Assembly (NCBI RefSeq): GCF_000316515.1
Contig: NC_019675.1
Location: 744,001-808,000, forward strand
Origin: Cyanobium gracile PCC 6307
Lineage (GTDB): Bacteria; Cyanobacteriota; Cyanobacteriia; PCC-6307; Cyanobiaceae
Direction of reading: 5' to 3'
Length of the DNA stretch: 64,000 nucleotides
Made by a program: the position numbers and the translations under genes. Under the pieces are notes generated by a model that worked only from the letters and a program-made list of their open reading frames with translations, had not been told where the DNA came from and searched no databases. Shown here piece by piece: positions 19,087 through 27,487 of this stretch (position 1 is its first letter; each line of letters opens with the position of its first letter).

Positions 19087-20568
19087 TCAACCGGCCTCCG
19101 TTTCCACCGAGGCCATGGCGGGGCGTCCGGCCAGCACCCGCCGCAACCGCTCGCGGAACCATTGCAGGGGGTGGCCCATGTCGGCGTCCTCGAGCAGGCC
19201 GCGCTGGCGCAGGCAATCCTCGTAGCTGCGCAGCACGTCGCTGCGGCGGGCCACCTCACGGGCGACGGTGTCGGCGAATTCGGGCCGTGAGGCCAGCAGG
19301 GCGCGGAAGCTGCCACTGGGAACGACGAATAGCGTCGTGTCCTCGGCCGCCACCATCGTGGTGGGGTAGGGCACCTGCAGCAGCAGCGGCAGTTCGCCGA
19401 AGAACTCCCCGGCCGTGAAGGTGAACAGCTTGCGGCTCACCCGGTCGGTTTCGTGGATCGCATCCACCGCGCCGCTCAGCACCAGGTGGAAGGAGCGGCC
19501 TTCCTCCCCCTGCCGCACCAGCACCGTGCCGGCGGGCACCAGACGGCGGGCGCCGCTGCCCACCAGTTCCCGCAGGCGCCGATCGTCCATGCTGCTGTAG
19601 CAGGGATGGTCGGGCAGGGACGTCCGCAGGGGGCGCCAGTCCGGGCCGGCTCCGTCCTCTTCCCCGGCGCGACGGGAGGAGAGCAGCTGGATCTGCTGGC
19701 GGGACCCGGCCAGTTCGATGCGGCGCTCGCGCAGGCCCTGCTCGATCGCGTAATTCAGCGAGCTGCGCAGGCTGAGGCTGGCGTGGATCGCCGAGGTCCA
19801 GGCCCATAGCTCGAACGCCATCCCCTGGCCCTGGAGCCCGTGCAGCAGCACCTTCGGCGGCGGATCGGCCAGCACCGTCGGTTCGGCCAGGGCCGCCTCC
19901 AACAGCACCTCGGTCACGGCCAGGGGGTCACTGCCGTGGGCCACCGTCACCTCCACATCCACCCGGCCATCGGAGCTCAGGTAGCTGAGGTTCTTCACCG
20001 GCGCATTGGTGATGGCCGAATTGGGCACCACGATCTCGGCGCCCTGGAAGGTGCGGATCACGGTGGAGCGGATCGAGATCTCACGGATGAAGCCGCTGGT
20101 GTCGCCGAACTCGATCTGATCACCCACCTTCAGCTTCCCCTCCATCAGAAGGGTGAGGCCACTGGTGAGGTTGCGGGTGAGCTCCTGCAGGCCGAAGCCG
20201 ATCCCCACCCCCAGGGCCCCGAAGATCACGGCGAGGGCGCCGATGTCGAGCCCCATCCCCTGGGCCACCACCACATAGCCCAGCGCCGCCAGCCCCATCG
20301 AGAAGAGGGTGGCCACCGCCTCGCGCCGCCCCTCGGGCAGGGAGAACCAGCGCAGCACCCGTCCGGCCAGCAACCGCTTCAGCCAGCGCGCCGCCAGGCT
20401 CACAGCCAGCAGCAGCAGCAGCACCTCCACGACCCAGAGCAGGGAGAAGCTCTGGCGACCCAGCGGCAGCAGCGGGGCGGTGAACAGCTTCTGAAGGCGC
20501 TCGAGATCCACCCGTTGTGCTCCGCCGTTGCTCCCTTCTAGCCCGGAGAGACCGCACCCGCTGCTCAC
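19087..20568 (-). CDS. small-conductance mechanosensitive channel with cyclic nucleotide-binding domain
   Basis: A 493-residue MscS-superfamily channel. The N-terminus has membrane helices, then the pore region ALAVIFGALGVGIGFGLQELTRN. The beta domain follows (VGDQIEFGDTSGFIREISIRSTVIRTFQGAEIVVPN), covering about residues 75-200. After the MscS alpha/beta domain, residues 330-450 form a cyclic nucleotide-binding domain (LVPAGTVLVRQGEEGRSF, AGEFFGELPLL), with the FGE phosphate-cassette motif but PYPTTMVA where RTATV-like residues usually sit. This matches bacterial cyclic nucleotide-gated (bCNG) channels. It would relieve osmotic pressure or respond to cAMP/cGMP; the ligand arginine is not obvious, so binding is uncertain. 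Confidence 0.9.
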   Translation of the reverse strand: MSSGCGLSGLEGSNGGAQRVDLERLQKLFTAPLLPLGRQSFSLLWVVEVLLLLLAVSLAARWLKRLLAGRVLRWFSLPEGRREAVATLFSMGLAALGYVVVAQGMGLDIGALAVIFGALGVGIGFGLQELTRNLTSGLTLLMEGKLKVGDQIEFGDTSGFIREISIRSTVIRTFQGAEIVVPNSAITNAPVKNLSYLSSDGRVDVEVTVAHGSDPLAVTEVLLEAALAEPTVLADPPPKVLLHGLQGQGMAFELWAWTSAIHASLSLRSSLNYAIEQGLRERRIELAGSRQQIQLLSSRRAGEEDGAGPDWRPLRTSLPDHPCYSSMDDRRLRELVGSGARRLVPAGTVLVRQGEEGRSFHLVLSGAVDAIHETDRVSRKLFTFTAGEFFGELPLLLQVPYPTTMVAAEDTTLFVVPSGSFRALLASRPEFADTVAREVARRSDVLRSYEDCLRQRGLLEDADMGHPLQWFRERLRRVLAGRPAMASVETEAG

Positions 20569-20603
20569 CCAAACTGGTCAGAAGGCGCGGATGATTTAGG
20601 GCC

Positions 20604-20936
20604 ATGGCATCAGCTCTGCCCTCCATGGGTGTGCTCGGGCCCGCCGCCGTGGGGACCCTGCTGGCGGTGTTTGCCGACGCCTTCGAGGATCCCGAGAGAT
20701 ACCTCAAGCGACAGCCTTCGGATCCTTGCCTGCACGATCTGCTGAGCAGTGAGATGTTCCTGGCGATCGTCTCCGTGGCCGGGACGCGGGTGGTGGCTGG
20801 ACTGACGGGCTACGTGCTGCCGAAGTTCGAGCAGGCCCACCGCGACGACGGGCCCGCCATCGCCCTGTCCTCAAGGCCGGGTGTCAGGGAGGATGGGCTC
20901 CACGTCGACATCGCCCCAGCCGGAGCGGGTCCATGA
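20604..20936 (+). pseudogene. AAC(3)-I-like aminoglycoside acetyltransferase with internal deletion
   Basis: A 110-codon frame whose first 75 residues match the N-terminal half of AAC(3)-I-type GNAT enzymes. Segments such as YLKRQPSD, LHDLLSSEMFLAIVSVAG and GLTGYVLPKFEQA are characteristic. It then jumps directly to a C-terminal end (GPAIALSSRPGVREDGLHVDIAP) that aligns with the last 30 residues of that family. About 45-50 residues are missing in frame, including the IYIYDLAV strand and the QGIATALI acetyl-CoA pyrophosphate loop. Without that loop acetyl transfer is not expected. The stop overlaps the next start (ATGA). Family assignment is from recognised motif order, not a search. Confidence 0.72.
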
Positions 20937-21649
20937 AACTGATGGTGGTGGGCGCCAGCCGCGGACTTGGCCGTGCCTTTGTCGAGGGTCTGGGCAGCGC
21001 CGGCGACACGGTGATCGGCGTCTCGCGGCGACGGCCCGATGGCTTGAGGCTGCCGGCGGGCATCGAGCTCACCTGGATCGAAGCCGATCTGGCGGAGCCG
21101 CTGCCGGCGGCCCGGTGGATCGAGTAGCAGGCTCCCGCCCAGCTGGATGTGCTGATCTACAACGTCGGCGTCTGGGAAGCGAACGCCTTCAGCGAGGCCT
21201 ACAGCTTCCTGGAGGATCCCGACGAGAGCATCGCCACCATGGTGGCCATCAACATCACCGGTGCCCTGATGCTGCTCCGGCGGCTGATTCCGAGGCTGCT
21301 CGACTCCCCCCGGCCCCAGCTGATCCTCACCGGGTCCACCTCCGGCCTGCGCCGGAGCGGACAGCCGGAGGTGACCTTCGGCGCCTCGAAGTTCGCCCTC
21401 GCCGGCATCGCCGATGCCCTGCGGGAGAGCTTCCGGGACCAGCGGCTGGCGGTGACCTGCCTGCAGCTGGGCTACCTGAACACCGACGACGGCCTGGAGG
21501 TGGCGCCCGAGGCGGCCGCCCGGCGCGGTGGGGGCCAGCAGATTCCGCTGCACGATGTGATCCGGATCGTCTCGGCCCTGCTGCAGCTCTCGCCGGCGTC
21601 CTTCGTGCGCGAGCTGGTGCTGACCGCCATCGGCGACGAACGCTTCTGA
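20933..21649 (+). pseudogene. short-chain dehydrogenase interrupted by an in-frame TAG
   Basis: A 238-codon SDR-type frame. The Rossmann start LMVVGASRGLGRAF is followed by an amber codon at 21125-21127, then the same frame continues without loss. It reads LDVLIYNVGVWE (equivalent of the NNAG motif), LILTGSTSGLRR (catalytic Ser) and VTFGASKFALAGIADAL. The usual catalytic Tyr of YxxxK is Phe here. The two pieces (20933-21127 and 21149 onward) are therefore one gene broken by a nonsense change, or one needing readthrough. It partly overlaps the degraded acetyltransferase, so both may be decaying together. Confidence 0.75.
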
Positions 21650-21699
21650 CGTTCGAAGCGCCCCTACGGTGCCGCCACCCCACCGCCGGCACCGAAGCC

Positions 21700-22347
21700 A
21701 TGCACACCCTGGGCCCGGGACCTTGGCTGTCCGGCCTGCTGCTGCTGCAGACCACCCTGCTGGCGGGCACGCTGGCGCCGGGCGGGCCGGCGCTGGCCCA
21801 GGCGGCCGATCCGGCGGCGGGCCTGGTGCTGCAGCCGGCCACCTACCCCAGCGTGCTCGGCCAACCACCGGCCCCCGGCAGCCGCCCGGAGCCGGACGAT
21901 CTGGCCATCCCGCGCTGGAACCAGCGCAGCCGCATGCCGGCAGGGATCGTGCACAGCTGGCGCTTCCTGAACCGCAATCTCAGCGTCTTCGATGCCGCCG
22001 TGGGCGCCGACCTGGCCCGCACCTCCCCCCTCCTCCACGCAGGACTGCCGGCCTTCCTCGAGCGGGCCGATGGGCTCAAGGATCCGCTCACGGATGCGGT
22101 GGCCCGGCCACGCCCCGTCCTGAGCCAACCGGATCTGAAGCCCTGCCTGCCTCTGGAGAGCTCCTGGTCGTTCCCCAGCGGCCACGCCACCTGGTTTGCC
22201 ACCGCGTCCCTGCTGCTGGTCGACCTGCTGCCGGAGCGGCGGGAGCGGCTGCTGCCGGTGGGTCTCCAGGGGGGCTACGTGCGTGCCTACGGCGCCATGC
22301 ACCACCCCAGTGATGGGCTGGCGGGCCGGCCCCTGCTGGCGGATTGA
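21700..22347 (+). CDS. PAP2-family phosphatase, C-terminus abrupt
   Basis: A 215-residue exported phosphatase of the PAP2/class A acid phosphatase type. A signal peptide (LSGLLLLQTTLLAGTLAPG, then ALAQA) is followed by ARPRPVLSQPD, then the SWSFPSGHAT motif. YVRAYGAMHHPSDGLAG supplies the Arg, His and Asp of the third motif. The Lys of the first motif is not evident. The protein stops nine residues after that Asp, where relatives normally continue for 20 or more. A different frame continues open to 22462 with a hydrophobic segment, so a frameshift near 22335-22345 is possible. It sits in a run of damaged genes. Confidence 0.72.
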   Translation: MHTLGPGPWLSGLLLLQTTLLAGTLAPGGPALAQAADPAAGLVLQPATYPSVLGQPPAPGSRPEPDDLAIPRWNQRSRMPAGIVHSWRFLNRNLSVFDAAVGADLARTSPLLHAGLPAFLERADGLKDPLTDAVARPRPVLSQPDLKPCLPLESSWSFPSGHATWFATASLLLVDLLPERRERLLPVGLQGGYVRAYGAMHHPSDGLAGRPLLAD

Positions 22348-22459
22348 TCGCGTTCAGGGCCACGGTTCGCGGCGCCCAGCTCAACGGACTGGGGCTGCTG
22401 CTCACCCCGCTGGTGCTGCTGCACCGCTCCGTGCAGGGCTGGCCCTGGCCCTTGAGCGG

Positions 22460-23569
22460 ATGATCTGGCGGGAGCTGATCGAGGACGAGGTCCCCGCCAA
22501 CCCGCTCGTCAGCCTGCTGGCCTTCCTGCTGTTCTCCGGCCTTTGCCTGCTGGTCAGCCTCCAGGGGGGCGTGGGCTACGTGATCGGCCTGCTGCTGTTC
22601 CTGCTGCCGATGGAGTGGCTGATGGCCCGGCTGGGCTACGGCGCGCCGCTGCAGCGGCGGGTGCAGCTGCAGAGCTGGGGCGACCGCCTCCGCCTGTTCG
22701 CGGACATGCCGGAGGGCAGCGAACGCCTGGAGCTGGGGCGGGCCGCCGTCACGGCCGTGCTGATCCGCCAGGCCAGCGTCCTGCTGGCGCCGCTGGGGGA
22801 GCGGTCCCTGGGCTGGGATCTGGTTCTGGCTGTGGCCGATCCCGTTGGGGAGCACCTGCTGGCCCGTGCCGCCGGCTTCTCCGGCGCCTGGCAGCGGGGC
22901 CACGCCCTGGCCGCCGATCTGGGGGTGCCCCTGCGCCTGGCCGGCGACCTGGACACCAGGCAGCTCGTCGGGTCCCGGCCGGGCGGGCCGCAGCCGGACA
23001 ATGTCTGGAGGCTGGAGACCGGGGCCGCCAGCACGCGGCTGATCCGCAGCCGCCGCGGCGTGGGCGCGGCCCAGTGGTGGCGCTCCTTCGCCGAGCAGGG
23101 CAGGGATCTGCTGTTCGTCGCCGTGCTCAACACCGTGATGGTGAAGTACGGCGGCTTTCTGGTCTGGATGTTCGGGCCGCGCCTGGGCCTGAGCGCACCC
23201 ACCACCCTGGTGCTGGATCTCTCCCTCCCGGGCCTGCTGTCGCTGGGCCTGCCGGAGTGGACCGTGATCCAGACCCTGCTGGTGATCGCCGCCCTCGGTG
23301 CCGCCGGCATCGGCAGCTACAGGCAATGGAGTCCCCAGGAGCTCTCCGTGGCGGACGACCAGATCCACCTCCGCCGCCCGGGCCAGCCCAGCCGCCAGCT
23401 GCCGTTGCGGATGATCACCGCCGTGCTGCGGCTGCCGGGTCCGGACCCCCGGGCCATTCTCTGGAGCGAACGCCGGCCGCCGATCGTGGTGGACGGCCTT
23501 TCCGGCGAGCGGGAGGCGGCCGAGCTGCTGGAGAAGCTGGAGGCCGTCCTCGATCAATCGCGTGGATGA
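22460..23569 (+). CDS. multi-pass membrane protein of unknown function
   Basis: A 369-residue protein starting MIWRELIEDEVPANP. It has two N-terminal helices (LVSLLAFLLFSGLCLLVSL; GYVIGLLLFLLPMEWLM), a soluble middle with arginine-rich loops, and two further helices around residues 225-290. A small C-terminal domain (QIHLRRPGQPSRQLPLRMI) resembles a PH-like or bPH fold in its strand pattern. I do not recognise the family. Its 3' end overlaps proB by 16 bp tail to tail. Confidence 0.7.
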   Translation: MIWRELIEDEVPANPLVSLLAFLLFSGLCLLVSLQGGVGYVIGLLLFLLPMEWLMARLGYGAPLQRRVQLQSWGDRLRLFADMPEGSERLELGRAAVTAVLIRQASVLLAPLGERSLGWDLVLAVADPVGEHLLARAAGFSGAWQRGHALAADLGVPLRLAGDLDTRQLVGSRPGGPQPDNVWRLETGAASTRLIRSRRGVGAAQWWRSFAEQGRDLLFVAVLNTVMVKYGGFLVWMFGPRLGLSAPTTLVLDLSLPGLLSLGLPEWTVIQTLLVIAALGAAGIGSYRQWSPQELSVADDQIHLRRPGQPSRQLPLRMITAVLRLPGPDPRAILWSERRPPIVVDGLSGEREAAELLEKLEAVLDQSRG

Positions 23570-24723
23570 CGGCTGGTGAGCACCAGCTGGTCGCGGTGCA
23601 CCACCGCATCCCCCACCGGCCCCAGCCGGCGGCGCACCTCCTCGCTGCTGAGGCCCTTGATCCGGCGCAGTTCTTCGCTGCTCAGGGTGCTCAGGCCCCG
23701 CCCCAGTTCGCGGCCATCACTGGCCAGCACCCGCACCGCCTCGCGCCTGGAGAAGTGACCCTCCACCTCACGGATGCCCACCGCCAGCAGGGAGGCGCCC
23801 TGCTGCAGAAGGGCGCGCTCGGCGCCCGCATCCACCCGCACGCTGCCCTTCACCAGCAGGGCATGGGCCAGCCAGCTCTTGCGGTCGGCCAGGGGGGTGG
23901 CGCTGGGCTGGAACACGGTGCCCACCTTCTCGCCGGCGAACAGGGCCTCAAGCACCGCCGGATCACGCCCATCGGCCAGCCGCACCCGGATGCCGCTGGA
24001 GGTGGCGATGCGGGCCGCCGCCAGCTTGGTGGTCATGCCGCCCGTGCCCCACTGCCCGCCCCCCTCGGCCACATGGCTGAGGCGCTCCAGCTCCGCCAGG
24101 TCGCGCACCTCCTCGATCGGGCTGGCCTCGGCATCGGTGCGGGGGTTGCCGGAATAAAGCCGGTCCACATCGGTGAGCAGCACCAGCTCATCGGCGCCGA
24201 TCGCCACCGCCACCAGGGCCGACAGGGTGTCATTGTCGCCGAAGCGCAGCTCATCGGTGGCCAGGGTGTCGTTCTCGTTCACCACCGGCAGCACCCCCCA
24301 CGCCAGCAGCTGCTCCAGGGTGCGGCAGGCATTCTGGTAGCGGCGCCTTGAGGCCAGATCGCTGCGGGTGAGCAGCACCTGGGCCACCGCCATCCCCCGG
24401 ACGGCGAAGGCCTCCTGGTACAGGCCCATCAGCCGGCCCTGGCCGACGGCGGCAGCCGCCTGCAGGGCCACCACCTCGGTGGGGCGCCGGCTGAAGCGAA
24501 GCGCCTCGCAGCCCAGTCCCACGGCCCCGCTGGTCACCAGGGCCAGCTGGTCCCCCTGGCGCTGCTGGCGGCCGAAACTGGCGGCCAGATCGGCGATCAC
24601 CGCCGCGGTGGAGCGCTCGGGACTGCCCCGCAGCAGGCTGGTGCCCAACTTGATCACCCGCCGCCGTCCAGGGCCGGCGCCCGCCGCCGGGCCGGAGGTT
24701 GGCGTTGTGCCGGACGTCGCCAT
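23554..24723 (-). CDS. proB: glutamate 5-kinase
   Basis: First step of proline synthesis: ATP-dependent phosphorylation of glutamate to gamma-glutamyl phosphate. The 389-residue protein has the amino acid kinase start RRVIKLGTSLLRG, LVTSGAVGLG, VLPVVNENDTLATDE, and FGDNDTLSALVAVAIGADELVLLTDVD. The C-terminal 100 residues form a PUA domain. It heads or joins a minus-strand string with YqeG, DUF3727, ruvX and the GNAT-like gene, each touching the next within a few bases. Confidence 0.96.
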   Translation of the reverse strand: MATSGTTPTSGPAAGAGPGRRRVIKLGTSLLRGSPERSTAAVIADLAASFGRQQRQGDQLALVTSGAVGLGCEALRFSRRPTEVVALQAAAAVGQGRLMGLYQEAFAVRGMAVAQVLLTRSDLASRRRYQNACRTLEQLLAWGVLPVVNENDTLATDELRFGDNDTLSALVAVAIGADELVLLTDVDRLYSGNPRTDAEASPIEEVRDLAELERLSHVAEGGGQWGTGGMTTKLAAARIATSSGIRVRLADGRDPAVLEALFAGEKVGTVFQPSATPLADRKSWLAHALLVKGSVRVDAGAERALLQQGASLLAVGIREVEGHFSRREAVRVLASDGRELGRGLSTLSSEELRRIKGLSSEEVRRRLGPVGDAVVHRDQLVLTSRHPRD

Positions 24724-25232
24724 CAGCCCGGAACCGAGCCCACCCAGCGGGCCATGCGCAGCTCCAGGTTCTGCAGCCGGTCCTGGCGGCAGGGTTCGCC
24801 GTCGGGATCAATCGGCTTCACCAGCACCGTGAACAGGCCCATGCGGTTGCCCACCAGCACGTCGGTGAACAGCCGGTCGCCCACCAGGGCCACCTGGGCC
24901 GGGGGCAGGGCGAGGTCCTGCAGCACCTTGCGCAGGGCGGCGCGGCGCGGCTTGCCCGCCGAGGTGGTGTAAGGAAGCCCCATCGTGTCCGCCACCGCAC
25001 CGATGCGGCGGCGGGAGGGGTTGTTGCTGAGCAGGTGCAGGGGCATCCGCTCACGGGCATGGCGCAGCCACACCTCGGCCTGCAGGGGCATGGTGGCCTG
25101 GCGGCGGGGCAGCAGGGTGCGGTCAACGTCGAGGACCAGGGCGCGGATGCCACGGTCGACCAGCTCCTGCAGGGGCAGGTGCGCCAGGGAGGTCCCCGGA
25201 AACCAGTCGGGCGTAAGCAGGTCGCGCAGCAT
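24723..25232 (-). CDS. YqeG-family HAD IIIA phosphatase
   Basis: A 169-residue HAD-superfamily phosphatase. Motif I reads LVLDVDRTLLPRR, motif II LHLLSNNPS, and the later VALVGDRLFTDVLVGNRMG carries the acidic motif IV. The N-terminal DLLTPDWFPGTSLAHL is typical of YqeG/PGP1-like proteins. Plant and cyanobacterial relatives have been linked to phosphatidylglycerophosphate phosphatase activity. Start and stop both overlap neighbours by single bases, indicating translational coupling. Confidence 0.9.
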   Translation of the reverse strand: MLRDLLTPDWFPGTSLAHLPLQELVDRGIRALVLDVDRTLLPRRQATMPLQAEVWLRHARERMPLHLLSNNPSRRRIGAVADTMGLPYTTSAGKPRRAALRKVLQDLALPPAQVALVGDRLFTDVLVGNRMGLFTVLVKPIDPDGEPCRQDRLQNLELRMARWVGSVPG

Positions 25233-25780
25233 CAGTCGTCGCTCTCCCGTTCGTCGAGCTCGGCCTCGATGCGGGGCTGGACCCGCTCGAACTCCTCGCC
25301 CTCCACCATCACCGCGTCGGCGCCGTCCATGCGGGCCACCACGAAGAAGGGATCCAGGGGAATGTAGAGGCCGTACTCCTCATCGCCGGCCATGAAGCTC
25401 ACGAGCAGCTCATAGGTCTCGCTGTCATCATCGCCTTCCTCGTCCTCGAGATCGTCGGGATCGGGCTCCTCCAGCTCACCGCTGACGGTGAGGGTGACGG
25501 CGGAGCGCACCAGGGTGAGGTCGTGCTCCTGCAGCACCACATCCGCCACCGACAGCACCGGTTCGGTGGCATCGAGGGTCTCGATCAGTTCGGGGTCGTC
25601 GTCCTCCCGCAGCCGGAACAGGCACACCGGGGTGTCCACCGGCGTCAGCAGGGCGTAGTCGTGGCCGTCCAGGGGGATCAGCTGCTCCAGGAAGCACAGC
25701 AGCTGGCGGCCGCTGCCGTCACGCACCTGCACGGTGGGCACATCACCGGAGCCCGTCATCGCAGGGGGGTCGGAGGCCAT
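25232..25780 (-). CDS. DUF3727 family protein
   Basis: A 182-residue acidic protein found in cyanobacteria and plastids, function unknown. It has two similar beta-rich halves: LLCFLEQLIPLDGHDYALLTPVD in the first and YELLVSFMAGDEEYGLYIPLD in the second. An Asp/Glu-rich linker (EEPDPDDLEDEEGDDD) joins them. The start at ATG 25780 was chosen because the longer frame (to 25816) overlaps ruvX. The conserved linkage to ruvX and yqeG suggests a shared basal role, but no reaction can be proposed from sequence. Confidence 0.85.
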   Translation of the reverse strand: MASDPPAMTGSGDVPTVQVRDGSGRQLLCFLEQLIPLDGHDYALLTPVDTPVCLFRLREDDDPELIETLDATEPVLSVADVVLQEHDLTLVRSAVTLTVSGELEEPDPDDLEDEEGDDDSETYELLVSFMAGDEEYGLYIPLDPFFVVARMDGADAVMVEGEEFERVQPRIEAELDERESDD

Positions 25781-25799
25781 CAAGAGGAAGCGGGTCTCC

Positions 25800-26318
25800 T
25801 CAGAATGAATGAGCACCGGCCCGACTGCCCACGGCGATGGCCGCCGGGTCGACCGGATCTGGGCTGAACAGGGCGGGATCCAGGGCCTCGGGCCCCTCCC
25901 TCAGCCACTGCTCCAGCAGCAGCGCCGCGGCTGCGCTGTCGAGCCGACCGCTGCGGTCGCCGTGAAGCCCGAAGCGCTCGCCGGCCGCCCAGCTGCTGGC
26001 GTGCTCATCCACCCAGGCCAGGGGCAGGGGCTGGCCAAGGGCCGTCAGGGCCCGGGCCAGCCGCAGGCCATAGCGGCGGCAGTGGACCCCCTGGGGGGTG
26101 GGCCGCTGGCCGGCATCAAGGGGCAGGCCCACCACCAGCGCCTCCACCCGCCGCTGGCGCACCAGCTCCAGCAGCCGCCCCAGGTCGGCCTGGAACTCCC
26201 CCCGGGCCAGGGCGGGCAGGGGCGTCACCGTGACGCCCAGGGGATCACAGCCGGCCAGGCCGATGCGACGGCGGCCCACATCCAGGGCCAGCACCGACCG
26301 CGGCCGGGGCGGCGCCAT
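25800..26318 (-). CDS. ruvX: RuvX/YqgF Holliday junction resolvase-like nuclease
   Basis: A 172-residue RNase H-fold protein. The first strand with catalytic Asp is VLALDVGRRRIGLAGCD, followed by ALVVGLPLDAGQ, the Glu-bearing WVDEHASSW and the last acidic motif RLDSAAAALLLEQWL. In other bacteria YqgF processes 16S rRNA 5' ends and is often essential. The next gene upstream begins one base away, so transcription is shared. Confidence 0.9.
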   Translation of the reverse strand: MAPPRPRSVLALDVGRRRIGLAGCDPLGVTVTPLPALARGEFQADLGRLLELVRQRRVEALVVGLPLDAGQRPTPQGVHCRRYGLRLARALTALGQPLPLAWVDEHASSWAAGERFGLHGDRSGRLDSAAAALLLEQWLREGPEALDPALFSPDPVDPAAIAVGSRAGAHSF

Positions 26319-27410
26319 TCAGCGCAGAACGAGGGGGGCGGTGGGCAGGCTGCCGAGGGGGCCGGTGGGGGTGGGCATGGGCCGCCGCCGCGGCTGTAGT
26401 TGCTCCAGCACCGCCTCGATGCGCCGCGCCGCCCGCTTGGCCGGCTGGCCCTCCTGGCGGCGCCAGACGCTGCGGGCCATCAGCACCTCCTCGCCGTGGG
26501 CCTCGGCCCCGAGGTCCTGCAGCCAGCGCTGGCGTTCTTCGTCGCTCACCTCGCAACGCAGCCAGAGGCTGCCGCCCCCCTGACCGATGCGGTGCAGCAA
26601 CAACTCGGCCGCGTTCCCAAGCAGATGGCCCCAGCCGGGGTGGACGCTCAGCTCCACAGCCTGGCCGCCGCCAGGATGCTCATCGAGCCAGCGCACGCCG
26701 GCCACCGCTTCGTTGCGGACGCCATCCACCAGCATCCAGCCATGGCTGCGGCTCTGGTCGAGCAGGTCCTCGATGCGGCGGTCCTGCAGCTGGCGCAGGT
26801 GGGCCGGGCAGGTGGCCTGCTCCAGGTGCCAGAGCAGCGGCGCGGTGCGGCGGTTGAGCGGGCGCAGCTGCAGATCGGCCGGAGCGGCAGGGACGGGCCG
26901 GTCGGCCGGGAGCTGCCAACGCCAGAGGCGATCGGTGCGCTGGGGCTGGAAGCCCTGCTCCCGCAACGTGGCCAGCCGGGGAGTGTCGAGGCTGGAGGCG
27001 GTGGCGATCCAGCTGGCGGCGCCCTTCACCCGGCCGATGGCCTGGCGCAGCAGATCCCCAGCCATGGGCGCCCCCTCCGTGGCGGCCAGGGCCAGGCGCA
27101 GGTGCTGCACCTGCCAGCAGGTGCCGCTGCGGTTGAGGCGGCGGCAGACGATCAGGCCCAAGGCCTGCTGGCGGGTGAGCCCCTGGCGCTGCAGGGCCAC
27201 CAGCACCTGGGCGGCCATCGGGCGGCGGCTGGTCACCGCCGTCAGCAGCTGCTCCGGCAGGGCGAGCAGCAGCGAGCGCTGCAGCAGCGGCTGCAGCGGC
27301 AGGAAGGCGGGGTCATCGAGCAGGGGGAGGTGCCAACCCTGCAGCGGTTCCACCGTCCAGGTGGGGGAGGTTCTGCCCTGGGCAGGCACTGGCACGGCAG
27401 GCACTGGCAC
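26319..27410 (-). CDS. GNAT-like protein of unknown function, picocyanobacterial type
   Basis: A 363-residue protein starting MPVPAVPVPAQGRTSP. The N-terminal half carries a helical segment with LLQRSLLLALPEQLLTAVTSRR and VLVALQRQGLTRQQALGLIVC. The C-terminal half has strands such as WMLVDGVRNEAVAGVRWLDEHPGG and QAVELSVHPGWGHLLGNAAELL, which resemble a GNAT acetyltransferase core. The Q/RxxGxG/A acetyl-CoA loop is unclear. It abuts ruvX. I infer an acetyltransferase relative without a known substrate. Confidence 0.7.
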   Translation of the reverse strand: MPVPAVPVPAQGRTSPTWTVEPLQGWHLPLLDDPAFLPLQPLLQRSLLLALPEQLLTAVTSRRPMAAQVLVALQRQGLTRQQALGLIVCRRLNRSGTCWQVQHLRLALAATEGAPMAGDLLRQAIGRVKGAASWIATASSLDTPRLATLREQGFQPQRTDRLWRWQLPADRPVPAAPADLQLRPLNRRTAPLLWHLEQATCPAHLRQLQDRRIEDLLDQSRSHGWMLVDGVRNEAVAGVRWLDEHPGGGQAVELSVHPGWGHLLGNAAELLLHRIGQGGGSLWLRCEVSDEERQRWLQDLGAEAHGEEVLMARSVWRRQEGQPAKRAARRIEAVLEQLQPRRRPMPTPTGPLGSLPTAPLVLR

Positions 27411-27487
27411 GGCAGACGACGGTGGGGAAGGGGGCGTGGGCGAATCGGAACCGACGCGGCGGGTGCTGGCGGCGTCATCGAAGAATT

